A DNA stretch of 64,000 bases from Terripilifer sp031921685 (GTDB taxonomy: Bacteria > Pseudomonadota > Alphaproteobacteria > Rhizobiales > Beijerinckiaceae), in assembly GCF_031921685.1 (NCBI RefSeq), contig NZ_JAPDHU010000002.1, forward strand, positions 1,674,001 through 1,738,000, given 5' to 3'. Position 1 is the first letter of the stretch. The number at the start of each line of letters is the position of its first letter. Of the stretch, positions 42,457-51,907 are shown one piece after another. The notes below the pieces were generated by a model that was not told the DNA's origin, made no database searches, and saw nothing but the letters and a program-made list of their open reading frames with translations. A program made the translations under genes and the position numbers.

Positions 42457-42942
42457 ATGCAACACAAAAGCTTTGCCGGGATGTCGTGCCCCATCGCCCG
42501 TGGCCTGGAACATGTGGGCGAATGGTGGAGCATGCTGGTCATGCGCGACACCCTCAATGGCTTGCGCCGCTTCGACGATTTACAGCGCAGCCTGGGCATT
42601 GCCCCCAACATGCTGACCCGCCGTCTCAATGCTCTGGTCGACGCCGGCCTACTGGAACGCCGGCTCTATTCGGAACGCCCGCCCCGCCACGAATATGTGC
42701 CGACCCAGCGCGGCCGCGATTTCCGCCCCGTCCTTCTCGCCTTGATGTCCTGGGGCAATCGTCATTTCGCACCGGAAGGCCCGAACGTGACCGTCATCGA
42801 TACACGGACCGGCCAACCGGTCGACCCGATTCTTGTCGACCCGGCCACCGGCGAGCCGATCCGGGCACCCCATTATCTCGTCAAGAACATGAAAACCGGC
42901 GAGATCAGACGCCCTCCCGTCGACAAGCGACCCTCAGCATGA
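42457..42942 (+). CDS. HxlR family transcriptional regulator
   Basis: This 161-residue protein has the HxlR winged helix: SCPIARGLEHVGEWWSMLVM, LRRFDDLQRSLGIAPNML, ARRLNALVDAGLLERR-like (seen as TRRLNALVDAGLLERRLY) and the wing SERPPRHEYVPTQRG. It carries a C-terminal extension with TGQPVDPILVDPATGEPI, common in alphaproteobacterial members. The Cys near the N-terminus may sense oxidants or electrophiles. The ATG at 42457 was chosen over 42430 because it leaves the repeat outside the gene. Its stop overlaps the next ATG, so it is coupled to the MATE exporter. Confidence 0.88.
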   Translation: MQHKSFAGMSCPIARGLEHVGEWWSMLVMRDTLNGLRRFDDLQRSLGIAPNMLTRRLNALVDAGLLERRLYSERPPRHEYVPTQRGRDFRPVLLALMSWGNRHFAPEGPNVTVIDTRTGQPVDPILVDPATGEPIRAPHYLVKNMKTGEIRRPPVDKRPSA

Positions 42943-44339
42943 CCGCCCACCCCCGCGACATCACGGCCGCAGGCCCGAACGCTCGGCCCATGGATGCCCG
43001 TACCCAGCGGCTGCTGCACGGCCCTATTCTGCCGACGCTGCTGGCGATGGCCGGCCCCAATCTCGTGGTCATGATCGCCCAGGCGGCCACGGGCCTGATC
43101 GAAACCTGGTTTATTGCCAAGCTCGGCACCGATGCCCTGGCCGGCATGGCCCTTGTTTTTCCCGGCGTCATGCTCACCCAAATGATCTCGGGCGGCGCCA
43201 TGGGCGGCGGCATTTCCTCCGCCATCGCCCGCGCGCTCGGCGCCGGCCGTCGCGACGATGCCGATGCCCTCGTCCTGCATGCCTTGTTCATCAACGGCGC
43301 CATCGGCCTGTTCTTCACCGTGACGATGCTGTCGTTCGGCCGCGACATCTATCGCCTCCTCGGCGGTTCGGGCGCCGAACTCGATGCGGCACTGGCTTAT
43401 TCCAACGTCATTTTCGCCGGCAATATTCTCCTGTGGCTCACCAATGGATTGGCCAGCGTCATTCGCGGCACCGGCAATATGCTGATGCCCGCCATGGTGA
43501 CGGGCTTCGGCGTGATCGTGCTCGTGCCGCTGTCGCCGGCGCTGATTTTCGGCTTCGGTCCCATTCCCGCTTTTGGCGTCGCCGGCGGCGGCCTTGCATT
43601 CACATTGTACTATGTCGGAGCTGTCATAGCCCTCGGTTGGTATGTCCTGTCGGGTCGCAATCCCGCGCGCTTCCGCTGGACGCGTCTGCGCTGGCCGATG
43701 CTGAAGAACATTCTTTCGGTCGGTGCCGTCGCCTCGATCACATCGCTGCAGACCAATGTCATCATCGCCCTGACCACAGCGCTCGCCGCCAGCACGGCCG
43801 GCGCTGCGGCCGCCGCCGGCTATGGCACGGGCGCGCGTCTCGAATATTTGCTCGTGCCCCTCGCTTTCGGCCTCGGCGCACCGCTTGTCGCCATGGTCGG
43901 CGTCAACATCGGCGCCGGGCAGAAGGAACGCGCTCTGCGCATCGCCTATATCGGCGGCGCCATTACATTTTTAGCCACCGAACTCGTCGGCCTCACGGCA
44001 GCGATCTGGCCCCACGCGTGGATGTCACAATTCAGCAGCGATCCTCATGTCATCGAGACAGGCGCGACTTACCTGCGCATCGTCGGCCCCGCCTTTGGAT
44101 TTTTCGGCCTAGCCATGGGCCTTTATTTCGCCTCCCAGGGCGCCGGCCGGCTGCTGTGGCCTCTGGCGGCGGGATTCTTCCGTCTCGGAATCGCGGTCAT
44201 CGGCGGCTGGGCCGCTCTCTATCTGACAGGCTCACTGACGTGGCTGTTTGTCGCGATTGCCATTGGTTTTGTCGTCCACGGCCTGTCTCTCTTGACCGCC
44301 ATTCGCCTGGGGGCATGGTTTAAACGTCACACCACCTGA
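42939..44339 (+). CDS. MATE family efflux transporter
   Basis: This 466-residue protein has twelve predicted helices and MATE phrases such as GPILPTLLAMAGPNLVVMIA, ETWFIAKLGTDALAGMAL, VIRGTGNMLMPAMV and GLGAPLVAMVGVNIGAGQ. It exports drugs or metabolites using Na or proton gradients. The ATG at 42939 overlaps the HxlR stop as ATGA; the frame stays open far upstream but is not protein-like there. Co-transcription with HxlR suggests export of a compound sensed by that regulator. Confidence 0.92.
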   Translation: MTAHPRDITAAGPNARPMDARTQRLLHGPILPTLLAMAGPNLVVMIAQAATGLIETWFIAKLGTDALAGMALVFPGVMLTQMISGGAMGGGISSAIARALGAGRRDDADALVLHALFINGAIGLFFTVTMLSFGRDIYRLLGGSGAELDAALAYSNVIFAGNILLWLTNGLASVIRGTGNMLMPAMVTGFGVIVLVPLSPALIFGFGPIPAFGVAGGGLAFTLYYVGAVIALGWYVLSGRNPARFRWTRLRWPMLKNILSVGAVASITSLQTNVIIALTTALAASTAGAAAAAGYGTGARLEYLLVPLAFGLGAPLVAMVGVNIGAGQKERALRIAYIGGAITFLATELVGLTAAIWPHAWMSQFSSDPHVIETGATYLRIVGPAFGFFGLAMGLYFASQGAGRLLWPLAAGFFRLGIAVIGGWAALYLTGSLTWLFVAIAIGFVVHGLSLLTAIRLGAWFKRHTT

Positions 44340-44422
44340 TCGAGCGACGAAAAGCCTTGTACCATCAGGCCCGCTCGCCTTAACTGCCTCCGCAGCCGCT
44401 GGTAGCGGCGCGTGAGGAGACC

Positions 44423-46720
44423 ATGGCGAACAACATTTCCGACGATCTGCGCACCGGCGCGCTCGTCTATCACCGCTATCCGAAACCCGGAAAACTCGAA
44501 GTCCAAGCCACCAAGCCCCTGGGCAACCAGCGCGATCTGGCCCTGGCCTATTCTCCCGGCGTCGCCGTCGCCTGCGAAGCCATCGTCGCCGATGAGTCGG
44601 AAGCCGCCAATCTCACCGCCCGCCAGAATCTCGTCGCCGTGGTCAGCAACGGCACGGCCGTGCTTGGCCTGGGCGATATCGGCCCCCTCGCCTCCAAGCC
44701 CGTCATGGAAGGCAAGGCCGTTCTGTTCAAGAAATTTGCCGGCATCGATGTATTCGACATCGAAGTGGCGGAAAAAAATGTCGACAAACTCGTCGATGTG
44801 GTCGCGGCCCTGGAGCCGACGTTCGGCGGCATCAACCTTGAGGACATCAAGGGACCGGAATGTTTCGAGATCGAGGAGAAGCTGCGGGCGCGCATGGCGA
44901 TCCCGGTCTTCCACGACGATCAGCACGGCACCGCCATCATCGTCGCTGCCGCCGTCCGCAATGCGCTGGAACTGGCCGGCAAGAAAATCGCCGACGTGAA
45001 AATCGTCTGCTCCGGCGCCGGCGCCGCGGCGCTCGCCTGCCTCAACCTTCTCGTCGCGCTGGGTGCCAAGCGCAGCAATATTTTCGTCAGCGATATCGAC
45101 GGCGTCGTCTACAAAGGTCGCAACACGCTTATGGACCGCTGGAAAGAGGTCTATGCGCAGGACACCAAGGCGCGCACCCTCGCCGACGTCATTCCTGGCG
45201 CCGACGTTTTCCTCGGCCTGTCCGCCGCCGGCGTGTTGAAGCCCGAGATGGTCAAGACCATGGGCGAAAAGCCCTTGATCATGGCGCTCGCCAATCCGAC
45301 ACCCGAGATCATGCCGGAGGTCGCCAAGGAAGCGCGCCCCGATGCGATGATCTGCACCGGGCGCTCCGACTATCCCAATCAGGTCAACAACGTCCTGTGC
45401 TTCCCCTACATCTTCCGTGGCGCGCTTGATGTGTCGGCCTCGGCGATCAACGAGGAAATGAAGCTCGCCGCTGTCGAAGCCATCGCCCAACTCGCCCGCG
45501 AAGCGCCTTCCGACATCGTCGCCAAAGCCTACGGCGGTTCCGCACCCCTGTTCGGCTCGGCCTCGCTGATCCCCTCGCCCTTCGATCCGCGCCTGATCCT
45601 GCGCATCGCCCCGGCCGTCGCCAGGGCGGCCATGGCCAGCGGCGTGGCGCGCAAGCCAATCACCGACTTCAACGCCTACGAAGACAGCCTCAACCGTTTC
45701 GTCTTCCGCTCCGGCTTCATCATGAAGCCGATCTTCGCCCAGGCGAAGGAAGATCCGCGCCGCATCATCTATTGCGACGGCGAGGACGAGCGCGTGTTGC
45801 GCGCCACCCAGGCGGTTCTCGAAGAACGCATGGCCGTGCCGATCCTGGTCGGCCGCCCGCCGGTGATCGAAAGCCGCATCAAGCGCTTCGGCCTGTCCAT
45901 CGTTGCCGGCCGCGATTTCGAGGTAATCAACCCGGAAGACGACCACCGCTATCGCGACTATGTGCAAACCCTGCAGCAGATTGCCGGCCGCAAGGGCATC
46001 ACGCCCGATGCGGCGCGCAACATGGTGCGCACCAATATGACCGTCATCGGCGCGCTCGCGGTGCAGCGTGGCGATGCCGACGCGATGCTCTGCGGCCTCG
46101 AAGGCCGCTTCGACACGCGTTTGCGCTTGATCCGCGACATCATCGGCCTGGCGCCCGGCGCCCGCGCCATGACCGCCTTGTCGCTGCTCATCACCTCGCG
46201 TGGCCATTTCTTCTTCGCCGACACCCATGTCACCGCCAATCCGTCGGCAAGCGACATCGCCGCCATGGCGATCCAGGTCGCCGAACATGTGAAGCGCTTC
46301 GGCCTGAAACCGAAAATGGCTTTGCTCTCCGATAGCGATTTCGGCGGCCTGAACTCGGCCGGCGCGCTGAAAATGCGCGAGGCCCTCGCCATGATCCGCC
46401 ATGACACGCCCGAATTGGAAATAGACGGCGAAATGCAGGCGGACAGTGCACTGTCGCAAGCGATCCGCGATCGTGTCCTGCCAAACTCGCGCCTGAAGGG
46501 CGAGGCCAATGTCCTGCTGTTCCCCTCGCTTGAGGCCGCCAACATCGGCTTTCAATTGGTGAAAGTGCTGGCGGATGCTTTACCCGTCGGCCCGATCCTG
46601 ATGGGCGCGGCGAAGCCCGCTCATATCCTGACGCCCTCGGTCACCGTGCGTGGCATCGTCAACATGACGGCGATCGCCGTCGGCGAAGCCCAGGCACATG
46701 ACCGTTGGGACCCGGCCTGA
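44423..46720 (+). CDS. maeB: NADP-dependent malic enzyme with C-terminal phosphotransacetylase-like domain
   Basis: This is a 765-residue enzyme in the MaeB class. The malic domain covers about residues 1-430 (LGLGDIGPLASKPVMEGKAV, FGGINLEDIKGPECFEIE, HDDQHGTAIIVAAAVRNA, cofactor CSGAGAAALACLNLL). The rest resembles phosphotransacetylase (DEDERVLRAT-like region, TAKLSLLIT-like LSLLITSRGHFFFADTHV) but acts as a regulatory domain in known cases. It decarboxylates malate to pyruvate with NADP. Size is normal for the class. Downstream, 17 bases away, is PPK2, so they may share transcripts. Confidence 0.94.
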   Translation: MANNISDDLRTGALVYHRYPKPGKLEVQATKPLGNQRDLALAYSPGVAVACEAIVADESEAANLTARQNLVAVVSNGTAVLGLGDIGPLASKPVMEGKAVLFKKFAGIDVFDIEVAEKNVDKLVDVVAALEPTFGGINLEDIKGPECFEIEEKLRARMAIPVFHDDQHGTAIIVAAAVRNALELAGKKIADVKIVCSGAGAAALACLNLLVALGAKRSNIFVSDIDGVVYKGRNTLMDRWKEVYAQDTKARTLADVIPGADVFLGLSAAGVLKPEMVKTMGEKPLIMALANPTPEIMPEVAKEARPDAMICTGRSDYPNQVNNVLCFPYIFRGALDVSASAINEEMKLAAVEAIAQLAREAPSDIVAKAYGGSAPLFGSASLIPSPFDPRLILRIAPAVARAAMASGVARKPITDFNAYEDSLNRFVFRSGFIMKPIFAQAKEDPRRIIYCDGEDERVLRATQAVLEERMAVPILVGRPPVIESRIKRFGLSIVAGRDFEVINPEDDHRYRDYVQTLQQIAGRKGITPDAARNMVRTNMTVIGALAVQRGDADAMLCGLEGRFDTRLRLIRDIIGLAPGARAMTALSLLITSRGHFFFADTHVTANPSASDIAAMAIQVAEHVKRFGLKPKMALLSDSDFGGLNSAGALKMREALAMIRHDTPELEIDGEMQADSALSQAIRDRVLPNSRLKGEANVLLFPSLEAANIGFQLVKVLADALPVGPILMGAAKPAHILTPSVTVRGIVNMTAIAVGEAQAHDRWDPA

Positions 46721-46737
46721 CGCAGGAGGACACCAGC

Positions 46738-47562
46738 ATGTCGAAAGCCGCCGCCAAGATCGCCGATCGGATCCGTGTCAAACCCGGCACCAAGCCGGTG
46801 TTGAAGAAGATCGACCAACGCGACGTCGACTTTCTCGGACCGGAAAAGGACGTCCGGGCGGCTTTCGACGAAGACGTCGTCGCCATCGACAAGCTGCAAG
46901 ATCATATGTTCTCGGACGGCACCAAGTCGCTCCTCGTCATCCTGCAAGGGATGGACACGAGCGGCAAGGACGGAACGATCCGCGGCGTGTTCTCGAAGAC
47001 CAGCCCGCTCGGCATGTCGGTCAATGGTTTCAAAAAGCCAAGCGAGGTCGAGCTGGCGCACGATTTCCTGTGGCGCATTCACGCGGTGTGCCCGCGCCAC
47101 GGCTCGATCGGTATTTTCAACCGCTCCCACTACGAGGACGTGCTGGTTGGAAAAGTGCGCAAGCTGGCGCCGAAAGACGTGATCGAGCAGCGCTACGAGC
47201 AGATCAACGATTTCGAGAAGCTGCTGGTGCAGAGCGGCACGACGATCCTGAAATTCATGCTGCACATTTCCAAGAAGGAACAGGGCGAGCGCCTGCAAGA
47301 ACGGCTGGACGATCCAAACAAGAACTGGAAGTTCAACCCGTCCGATCTCGAGGACCGCGGTCTCTGGGATGATTTTCAGGCGGCCTATGAAGTGGCGCTG
47401 GCGCGCTGCTCGACCGATCACGCACCCTGGTACATCGTCCCGGCGGATCGCAAATGGGCACGCAATGCGATCATTGCCGCCATCGTCCGCGATACGCTCG
47501 ACAATATGGGGCTGAAATATCCGAAAATGCCGTGGAAGCCGTCAGACTTTAAAATCGACTGA
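46738..47562 (+). CDS. ppk2: Polyphosphate kinase 2 family protein
   Basis: This 274-residue PPK2 has Walker A GMDTSGKDGT at residues 71-80, SVNGFKKPSEVELAHDFLWR, and the lid/Walker B region IGIFNRSHYEDVLVGKVR. It transfers phosphate between polyphosphate and nucleotides (AMP, ADP or GDP depending on class). The short one-domain form with Tyr in the lid resembles the class acting on both mono- and diphosphates, but class cannot be settled by eye. The start at 46738 follows AGGAGG. The end is 15 bases from the convergent RND gene. Confidence 0.92.
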   Translation: MSKAAAKIADRIRVKPGTKPVLKKIDQRDVDFLGPEKDVRAAFDEDVVAIDKLQDHMFSDGTKSLLVILQGMDTSGKDGTIRGVFSKTSPLGMSVNGFKKPSEVELAHDFLWRIHAVCPRHGSIGIFNRSHYEDVLVGKVRKLAPKDVIEQRYEQINDFEKLLVQSGTTILKFMLHISKKEQGERLQERLDDPNKNWKFNPSDLEDRGLWDDFQAAYEVALARCSTDHAPWYIVPADRKWARNAIIAAIVRDTLDNMGLKYPKMPWKPSDFKID

Positions 47563-47577
47563 CGGCTCCCTTTACTC

Positions 47578-50500
47578 TTAATGCGCCGGCGCGGGCTCCG
47601 CGATCGGGCCCTTGTCCAGCTCTTCCTTCGGCAATTCGCGGGCGATGAACGTATAGAACATCGGCACCACGAACAGGGTGAAGATCGTGCCTATCGACAT
47701 GCCCGCCGCAATCACCAGGCCCATAGAGAAACGCGCCGCAGCGCCAGCGCCAGAGGCATAGATCAGCGGCGCGACGCCCAGCACCATGGCCGCCGTCGTC
47801 ATCAAGATCGGCCGCAGACGCACGCGCGCCGCTTCCTGAATCGCCTGCATGTTCGACACACGATGCTTGTGCTTGAACTCGTTCGCGAACTCCACCAGCA
47901 GAATACCGTGCTTGGTGATGAGGCCCACGAGCGTGATCAGGCCGACCTGCGTGTAGATGTTCAGCGTCGCAAGCCCAAGGTTGAGGAAGACCATCGCGCC
48001 GAACACCGACAACGGCACCGACATCATGATGATGAACGGGTCGCGGAAGCTTTCGAACTGGGCCGCCAGCACCAGATAGATGATGATGATGGCGAGTGCG
48101 AAGGTGACGAGCAGCGAGCTGCCTTCCTGCACTTCCAGACGCGACTGGCCGGCATAATCCTCATAGAAGCCGGTCGGCATGATCTCGCGGGCGATTTTCT
48201 GCAACGTCGCCAAACCTTCGGAGGTCGTCAAACCAGGCAGCGGCAGGGCCGAGATCGTCGCCGAATTGAGCTGGTTGAACTGCTCGATCGCCGCCGGTGA
48301 AGCCCCTGTCTGTACCGTGATCAGCGCCGACAGCGGCACCATCGTGCCGTTGGCCGCACGGACGTAATAGGAGCCGAGCAGTTCCGGATTGAGACGATCG
48401 ATCTGCTCGACCTGGGTCACCACGTCGTAGCTGCGGTTGTCGCGGTCGAAGCGTGCGGTCAGCACGTTGCCGACCAGAGCGTTGATCGTATTGCCGATTT
48501 CGCGCACCTGTACGCCGAGTGCCGCCGCACGATCGCGATCGACGACGATGCGGGCGCGTGGCGTCTGATAGGTGACCGAATTCTGCACGACGATGAACTT
48601 GCCCGTCGCCATCGCCTTCACTTTCACCTGCTCGGCCACTTCATAGGCCTGCGCCGGATCGCTGGTGGTGCGCAGCACATATTGGATCGGCAGACCGCCG
48701 CTCGAACCTGGCAAGGATGGCGGCGCGAAGACAAACGCCTGAATGCCGGCGTTCTCATTCAGCATCGTCTGAATGTCCTGCTTGATCGCCGGGCCTTTAC
48801 GCTTGCGCTCGCTCCATTCCTTCAGCTTGTAGCCGATGAAGCCGCCGCCATCGCCGTTGATGCCGGAGATCAGGAAGCTCGCATCGATTTCGGGAATGCG
48901 CTCGAATGGCGTCAGCACCTTCTCGGCAAAGGCGGCCGTATAATTGACCGTCGCATAGGGCGGCGTGAGCGCGAGACCGAAATAAGCGCCTTGATCTTCT
49001 TCAGGCGCCAATTCGGACGGCGTTTTCATGAACAGGAAGGCGGTCGTGCCCAACAGCATCACGACCATCGCCAATGTCACCCAGCGATAAACCAGCGAAC
49101 CGGAGAGGCGACGCGCATACCAATTTTCAATCTTGGTAAAATAGCGATCCACCGCGCCGGCAAAGCCAGTCTGCCCGCCGGCGCCATGCGGCTTGAGCAG
49201 TCGCGACGACATCATCGGCGACAGCGTGACGGCGATGATACCGGAAATGATCACCGCGCCGGCCAAAGTGAAGGCGAACTCTCGGAAGAGCGAACCCGTC
49301 AAGCCTTGCACGAAGCCGATGGGCGCATAGACCGCCGCCAGCGTGATCGTCATCGAGACGATCGGCACGAAGATCTCCTTCATGCCGACGATCGCCGCAT
49401 CGACCGGACTGAGCCCTTCCTCGATATGGCGATGGATGTTCTCGACCACGACGATCGAATCGTCGACGACGAGACCGATCGCCAGCACCATCGCCAGCAG
49501 GGTCAGCAGGTTGATCGAATAGCCCAGTGCGAACAGCACGAAACAGACACCGACCAGCGACAGCGGGATGGTGACGATCGGGATCAAGACTGAACGGAAC
49601 GACCCCAGGAACAGCAGAATGACGAACACGACGATGAGCGCCGCTTCGCCGATGGTCTTGAACACTTCATAGATCGAAGCCGAAATGAAGCTCGACGCAT
49701 CATAGACGATTTCGACCGACATGCCTTTCGGCAGGGTGTTCTTGATCTCGTTGATCGAGCGGGTGACCTCTTTTGCCACGTCAAGCGGATTGGCCGACGG
49801 AGACGGCACGATACCGATGAACGTGCCTTCCTTGCCGTTGAAGGCAACACGCACATCGATGCTACGCGGTCCCAGGGAGACGTCCGCTACGTCACGCAAA
49901 CGGATCACTTTGTCGCCATCGGAGCGCACCGGCAGCGATCCGAACGCCTCCGGTGTCTGGAAGGTCGACTGCATTTGCAGTGCGTAAGCGACATATTCGT
50001 TCTGCGTTTTGCCCGGCGCGGCAAGAAAGTTGCTCGTATTGATCGCCGAGACCACGTCGGTCGCGGTGACGCCTAGCGACGCAAGGCGCACCGGATCGAC
50101 CCAAACGCGCATGGAAAAGTCGCGACCGCCGAGGATATCGGCGGAACCGACGCCTTGCAGGGTGGCGAAGCGCGGCTGCACCACGCGCGTCAGATATTCC
50201 GACACTTCTTCCGGATTCATTTCCGTCGAAGCGAAGGTCAGATACATCAGCGCGAAAGTTTGGCCCGTGCCCTTCACCACCACCGGATCGAGCGCATCGG
50301 GCGGCAGCAAGGCGCGCACCTGCTGCACCTTGGCGATCACTTCCGTCAGCGCCGCATTGGGATCGGTGTTCAAGCGCATACGTACCGACACCGTGCTGGT
50401 GCCGAGCCGGCTGAGCGATGTGACATAATCGACGCCTTCGGCGCTCGACACGGCCTTGGCGATCGGATTGCTGATGAAGCCTTGCATCAGGTCCGCGCTG

Positions 50501-50661
50501 GCGCCCACGTAGGACGTGGTGATGGTGACCGTCGTTTCCTTGATTTCAGGATACTGACGGATCTGCACGCTCTTCAGTCCCTGCGCACCCAAGAGCAGGA
50601 TCAGGAGGCTGACGACCGTCGCCAGAACCGGACGACGAATAAAAAGTTCGATCGGGCTCAT
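47578..50661 (-). CDS. RND efflux pump inner-membrane transporter (HAE1 type)
   Basis: This 1027-residue AcrB-like transporter starts MSPIELFIRRPVLATVVSLL. The proton-relay Asp pair is in GLVVDDSIVVVENIHRH, and the TM10-12 region includes TKHGILLVEFANEFKHKHR and ARVRLRPILMTTAAMVLG. It moves drugs or metabolites out using protons. Its adaptor gene ends nine bases upstream. No outer-membrane TolC-like gene is in the operon, so a shared channel must serve. It is likely repressed by the TetR regulator at 51908. Confidence 0.94.
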   Translation of the reverse strand: MSPIELFIRRPVLATVVSLLILLLGAQGLKSVQIRQYPEIKETTVTITTSYVGASADLMQGFISNPIAKAVSSAEGVDYVTSLSRLGTSTVSVRMRLNTDPNAALTEVIAKVQQVRALLPPDALDPVVVKGTGQTFALMYLTFASTEMNPEEVSEYLTRVVQPRFATLQGVGSADILGGRDFSMRVWVDPVRLASLGVTATDVVSAINTSNFLAAPGKTQNEYVAYALQMQSTFQTPEAFGSLPVRSDGDKVIRLRDVADVSLGPRSIDVRVAFNGKEGTFIGIVPSPSANPLDVAKEVTRSINEIKNTLPKGMSVEIVYDASSFISASIYEVFKTIGEAALIVVFVILLFLGSFRSVLIPIVTIPLSLVGVCFVLFALGYSINLLTLLAMVLAIGLVVDDSIVVVENIHRHIEEGLSPVDAAIVGMKEIFVPIVSMTITLAAVYAPIGFVQGLTGSLFREFAFTLAGAVIISGIIAVTLSPMMSSRLLKPHGAGGQTGFAGAVDRYFTKIENWYARRLSGSLVYRWVTLAMVVMLLGTTAFLFMKTPSELAPEEDQGAYFGLALTPPYATVNYTAAFAEKVLTPFERIPEIDASFLISGINGDGGGFIGYKLKEWSERKRKGPAIKQDIQTMLNENAGIQAFVFAPPSLPGSSGGLPIQYVLRTTSDPAQAYEVAEQVKVKAMATGKFIVVQNSVTYQTPRARIVVDRDRAAALGVQVREIGNTINALVGNVLTARFDRDNRSYDVVTQVEQIDRLNPELLGSYYVRAANGTMVPLSALITVQTGASPAAIEQFNQLNSATISALPLPGLTTSEGLATLQKIAREIMPTGFYEDYAGQSRLEVQEGSSLLVTFALAIIIIYLVLAAQFESFRDPFIIMMSVPLSVFGAMVFLNLGLATLNIYTQVGLITLVGLITKHGILLVEFANEFKHKHRVSNMQAIQEAARVRLRPILMTTAAMVLGVAPLIYASGAGAAARFSMGLVIAAGMSIGTIFTLFVVPMFYTFIARELPKEELDKGPIAEPAPAH

Positions 50662-50670
50662 ATGCTGGGC

Positions 50671-51804
50671 CTACTTTGCCGACTGCAGGGCGTCAGGATT
50701 GAACTTCGTCACATCGACGGAATTGTCGATCTTGATCGGCGAGCCCGACTGGATCTTGTTCTGGCCGGAGACGACGACCTGCTGTCCCGGTTCGACACCG
50801 GACAGGATTTCGATCGAGCCACGCTGACGCCGCCCGGTCTTCACGAACATCTGCCGTGCCGTCATCTGCTTCTGGCCATTCTTATCCTCTTCGACGACGG
50901 CAAAGACATAATCGCCGTAGAGCGAAGTCACGACCGCCGTCTGCGGCGCGGTCAGAACATTGGGTTGTTCGGGTAGCACCACTTCGACCTGCAGGAACTG
51001 GCCCGGCAGGATGCCGATCTTGCGGTTGTCTTCGATCAGCGACTGAACCGAAACGAGCCGCGTTTTCGGATCGACCTTCGGATCGATACCGATGATCTTT
51101 GACGTATAGGGAAGATTGCCTTCCTTGGTGCCGACACGCACCTCCTGCCCGAGCTTCACCTGATCGGCCGACTGTTCGGGCACCGTGAAGTCGATCCTCA
51201 TCGAGTCGAGGTTCTGGAAAGTGGCGACACTCGTGCCGGCTTGCAGATATTGCCCCTCATCGACGCGCGAAATGCCGATCACGCCGGGGAACGGCGCCTT
51301 CAGGGCTTTCAGATCGATCACGGCGCGAGCGCGGGCTTCCTGGGCGCGGGCGGTCGCAAGCTGCGAGGCGACCTGATCCAGGGTCGCATCCGAGGCAAAG
51401 CCGCGATTGGCCAGCGTCTTCGAACGCTCGTAATTGGCCTCATACAGCTTCACGGAAGCCAGCGCATTGGCCAGGTCCGCCTGATCGACCGTATCGTCGA
51501 TCTGCAACAACAGGTCGCCCTGGTTGTAGCGCTGGTTCGGCTTGAAATTGATCTTCTTGAGAACGCCGGCCACCTGCACGGCAAGGTCGACACCGTTCCA
51601 GGCGCGGCCGGTGCCAATGGCCGGAATGACGGGATTCCAGGCCCTGCGCTCCACCGGAGCCGCTGACACCACTTGAGCCGGCGGCTGCATATTGGCGAAG
51701 AACTGGGCAATCATCTTCTCTTTGAAGAAGTTGAACCAGATCAGCCCACCGCAGATCAGCGCGACGAGAAGGAAAACTGCGGATACAACGAGACGCCGCT
51801 TCAT
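50671..51804 (-). CDS. RND efflux pump periplasmic adaptor (membrane fusion protein)
   Basis: This is a 377-residue adaptor with an N-terminal membrane anchor (LVVSAVFLLVALICGGLIWF), a short alpha-hairpin region and the barrel-sandwich lipoyl halves (NFKPNQRYNQGDLLLQIDD and APFPGVIGISRVDEGQYLQA). A beta-barrel domain with DFTVPEQSADQVKLGQEVRV follows. There is no lipobox, so it is anchored by a helix. It starts 103 bases from the divergent TetR gene, behind a promoter that overlaps a palindromic operator. Confidence 0.93.
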   Translation of the reverse strand: MKRRLVVSAVFLLVALICGGLIWFNFFKEKMIAQFFANMQPPAQVVSAAPVERRAWNPVIPAIGTGRAWNGVDLAVQVAGVLKKINFKPNQRYNQGDLLLQIDDTVDQADLANALASVKLYEANYERSKTLANRGFASDATLDQVASQLATARAQEARARAVIDLKALKAPFPGVIGISRVDEGQYLQAGTSVATFQNLDSMRIDFTVPEQSADQVKLGQEVRVGTKEGNLPYTSKIIGIDPKVDPKTRLVSVQSLIEDNRKIGILPGQFLQVEVVLPEQPNVLTAPQTAVVTSLYGDYVFAVVEEDKNGQKQMTARQMFVKTGRRQRGSIEILSGVEPGQQVVVSGQNKIQSGSPIKIDNSVDVTKFNPDALQSAK

Positions 51805-51850
51805 AGCCGTCGCAACTCCAGATGTAGCGTTGATGTGAACAGGAACGTTA

Positions 51851-51879
51851 TTGACCCAGCACCGAGCGCTTCCTATACC
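51851..51879 (+). promoter_or_regulatory. Predicted promoter of the tetR gene
   Basis: TTGACC (51851-51856) and TATACC (51874-51879) are 17 bases apart on the plus strand, 28 bases before the TetR start at 51908. The -10 overlaps the TetR-type operator and the opposing promoter. Confidence 0.5.
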
Positions 51880-51900
51880 GACTGGACGGTAAAGTCACAA
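51872..51900 (-). promoter_or_regulatory. Predicted promoter of the RND adaptor-pump operon
   Basis: On the minus strand TTGTGA (51895-51900) is followed after 17 bases by TATAGG (51872-51877). The spacer holds the inverted repeat at 51876-51891, the normal position for a repressor operator. Confidence 0.55.
51876..51891. promoter_or_regulatory. TetR-type operator candidate
   Basis: TACCG (51876-51880) and CGGTA (51887-51891) are inverted arms around six bases. The layout is typical of TetR/AcrR operators that control RND pumps. It overlaps both divergent promoters, so one repressor could control pump and itself. Confidence 0.6.
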
Positions 51901-51907
51901 GAGATCG

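Noticed and set aside
44327..46555. Minus-strand open frame of 742 codons opposite the malic enzyme
   Set aside because: The plus strand carries clear MaeB motifs. The antisense product is low-complexity and has no recognisable domain.
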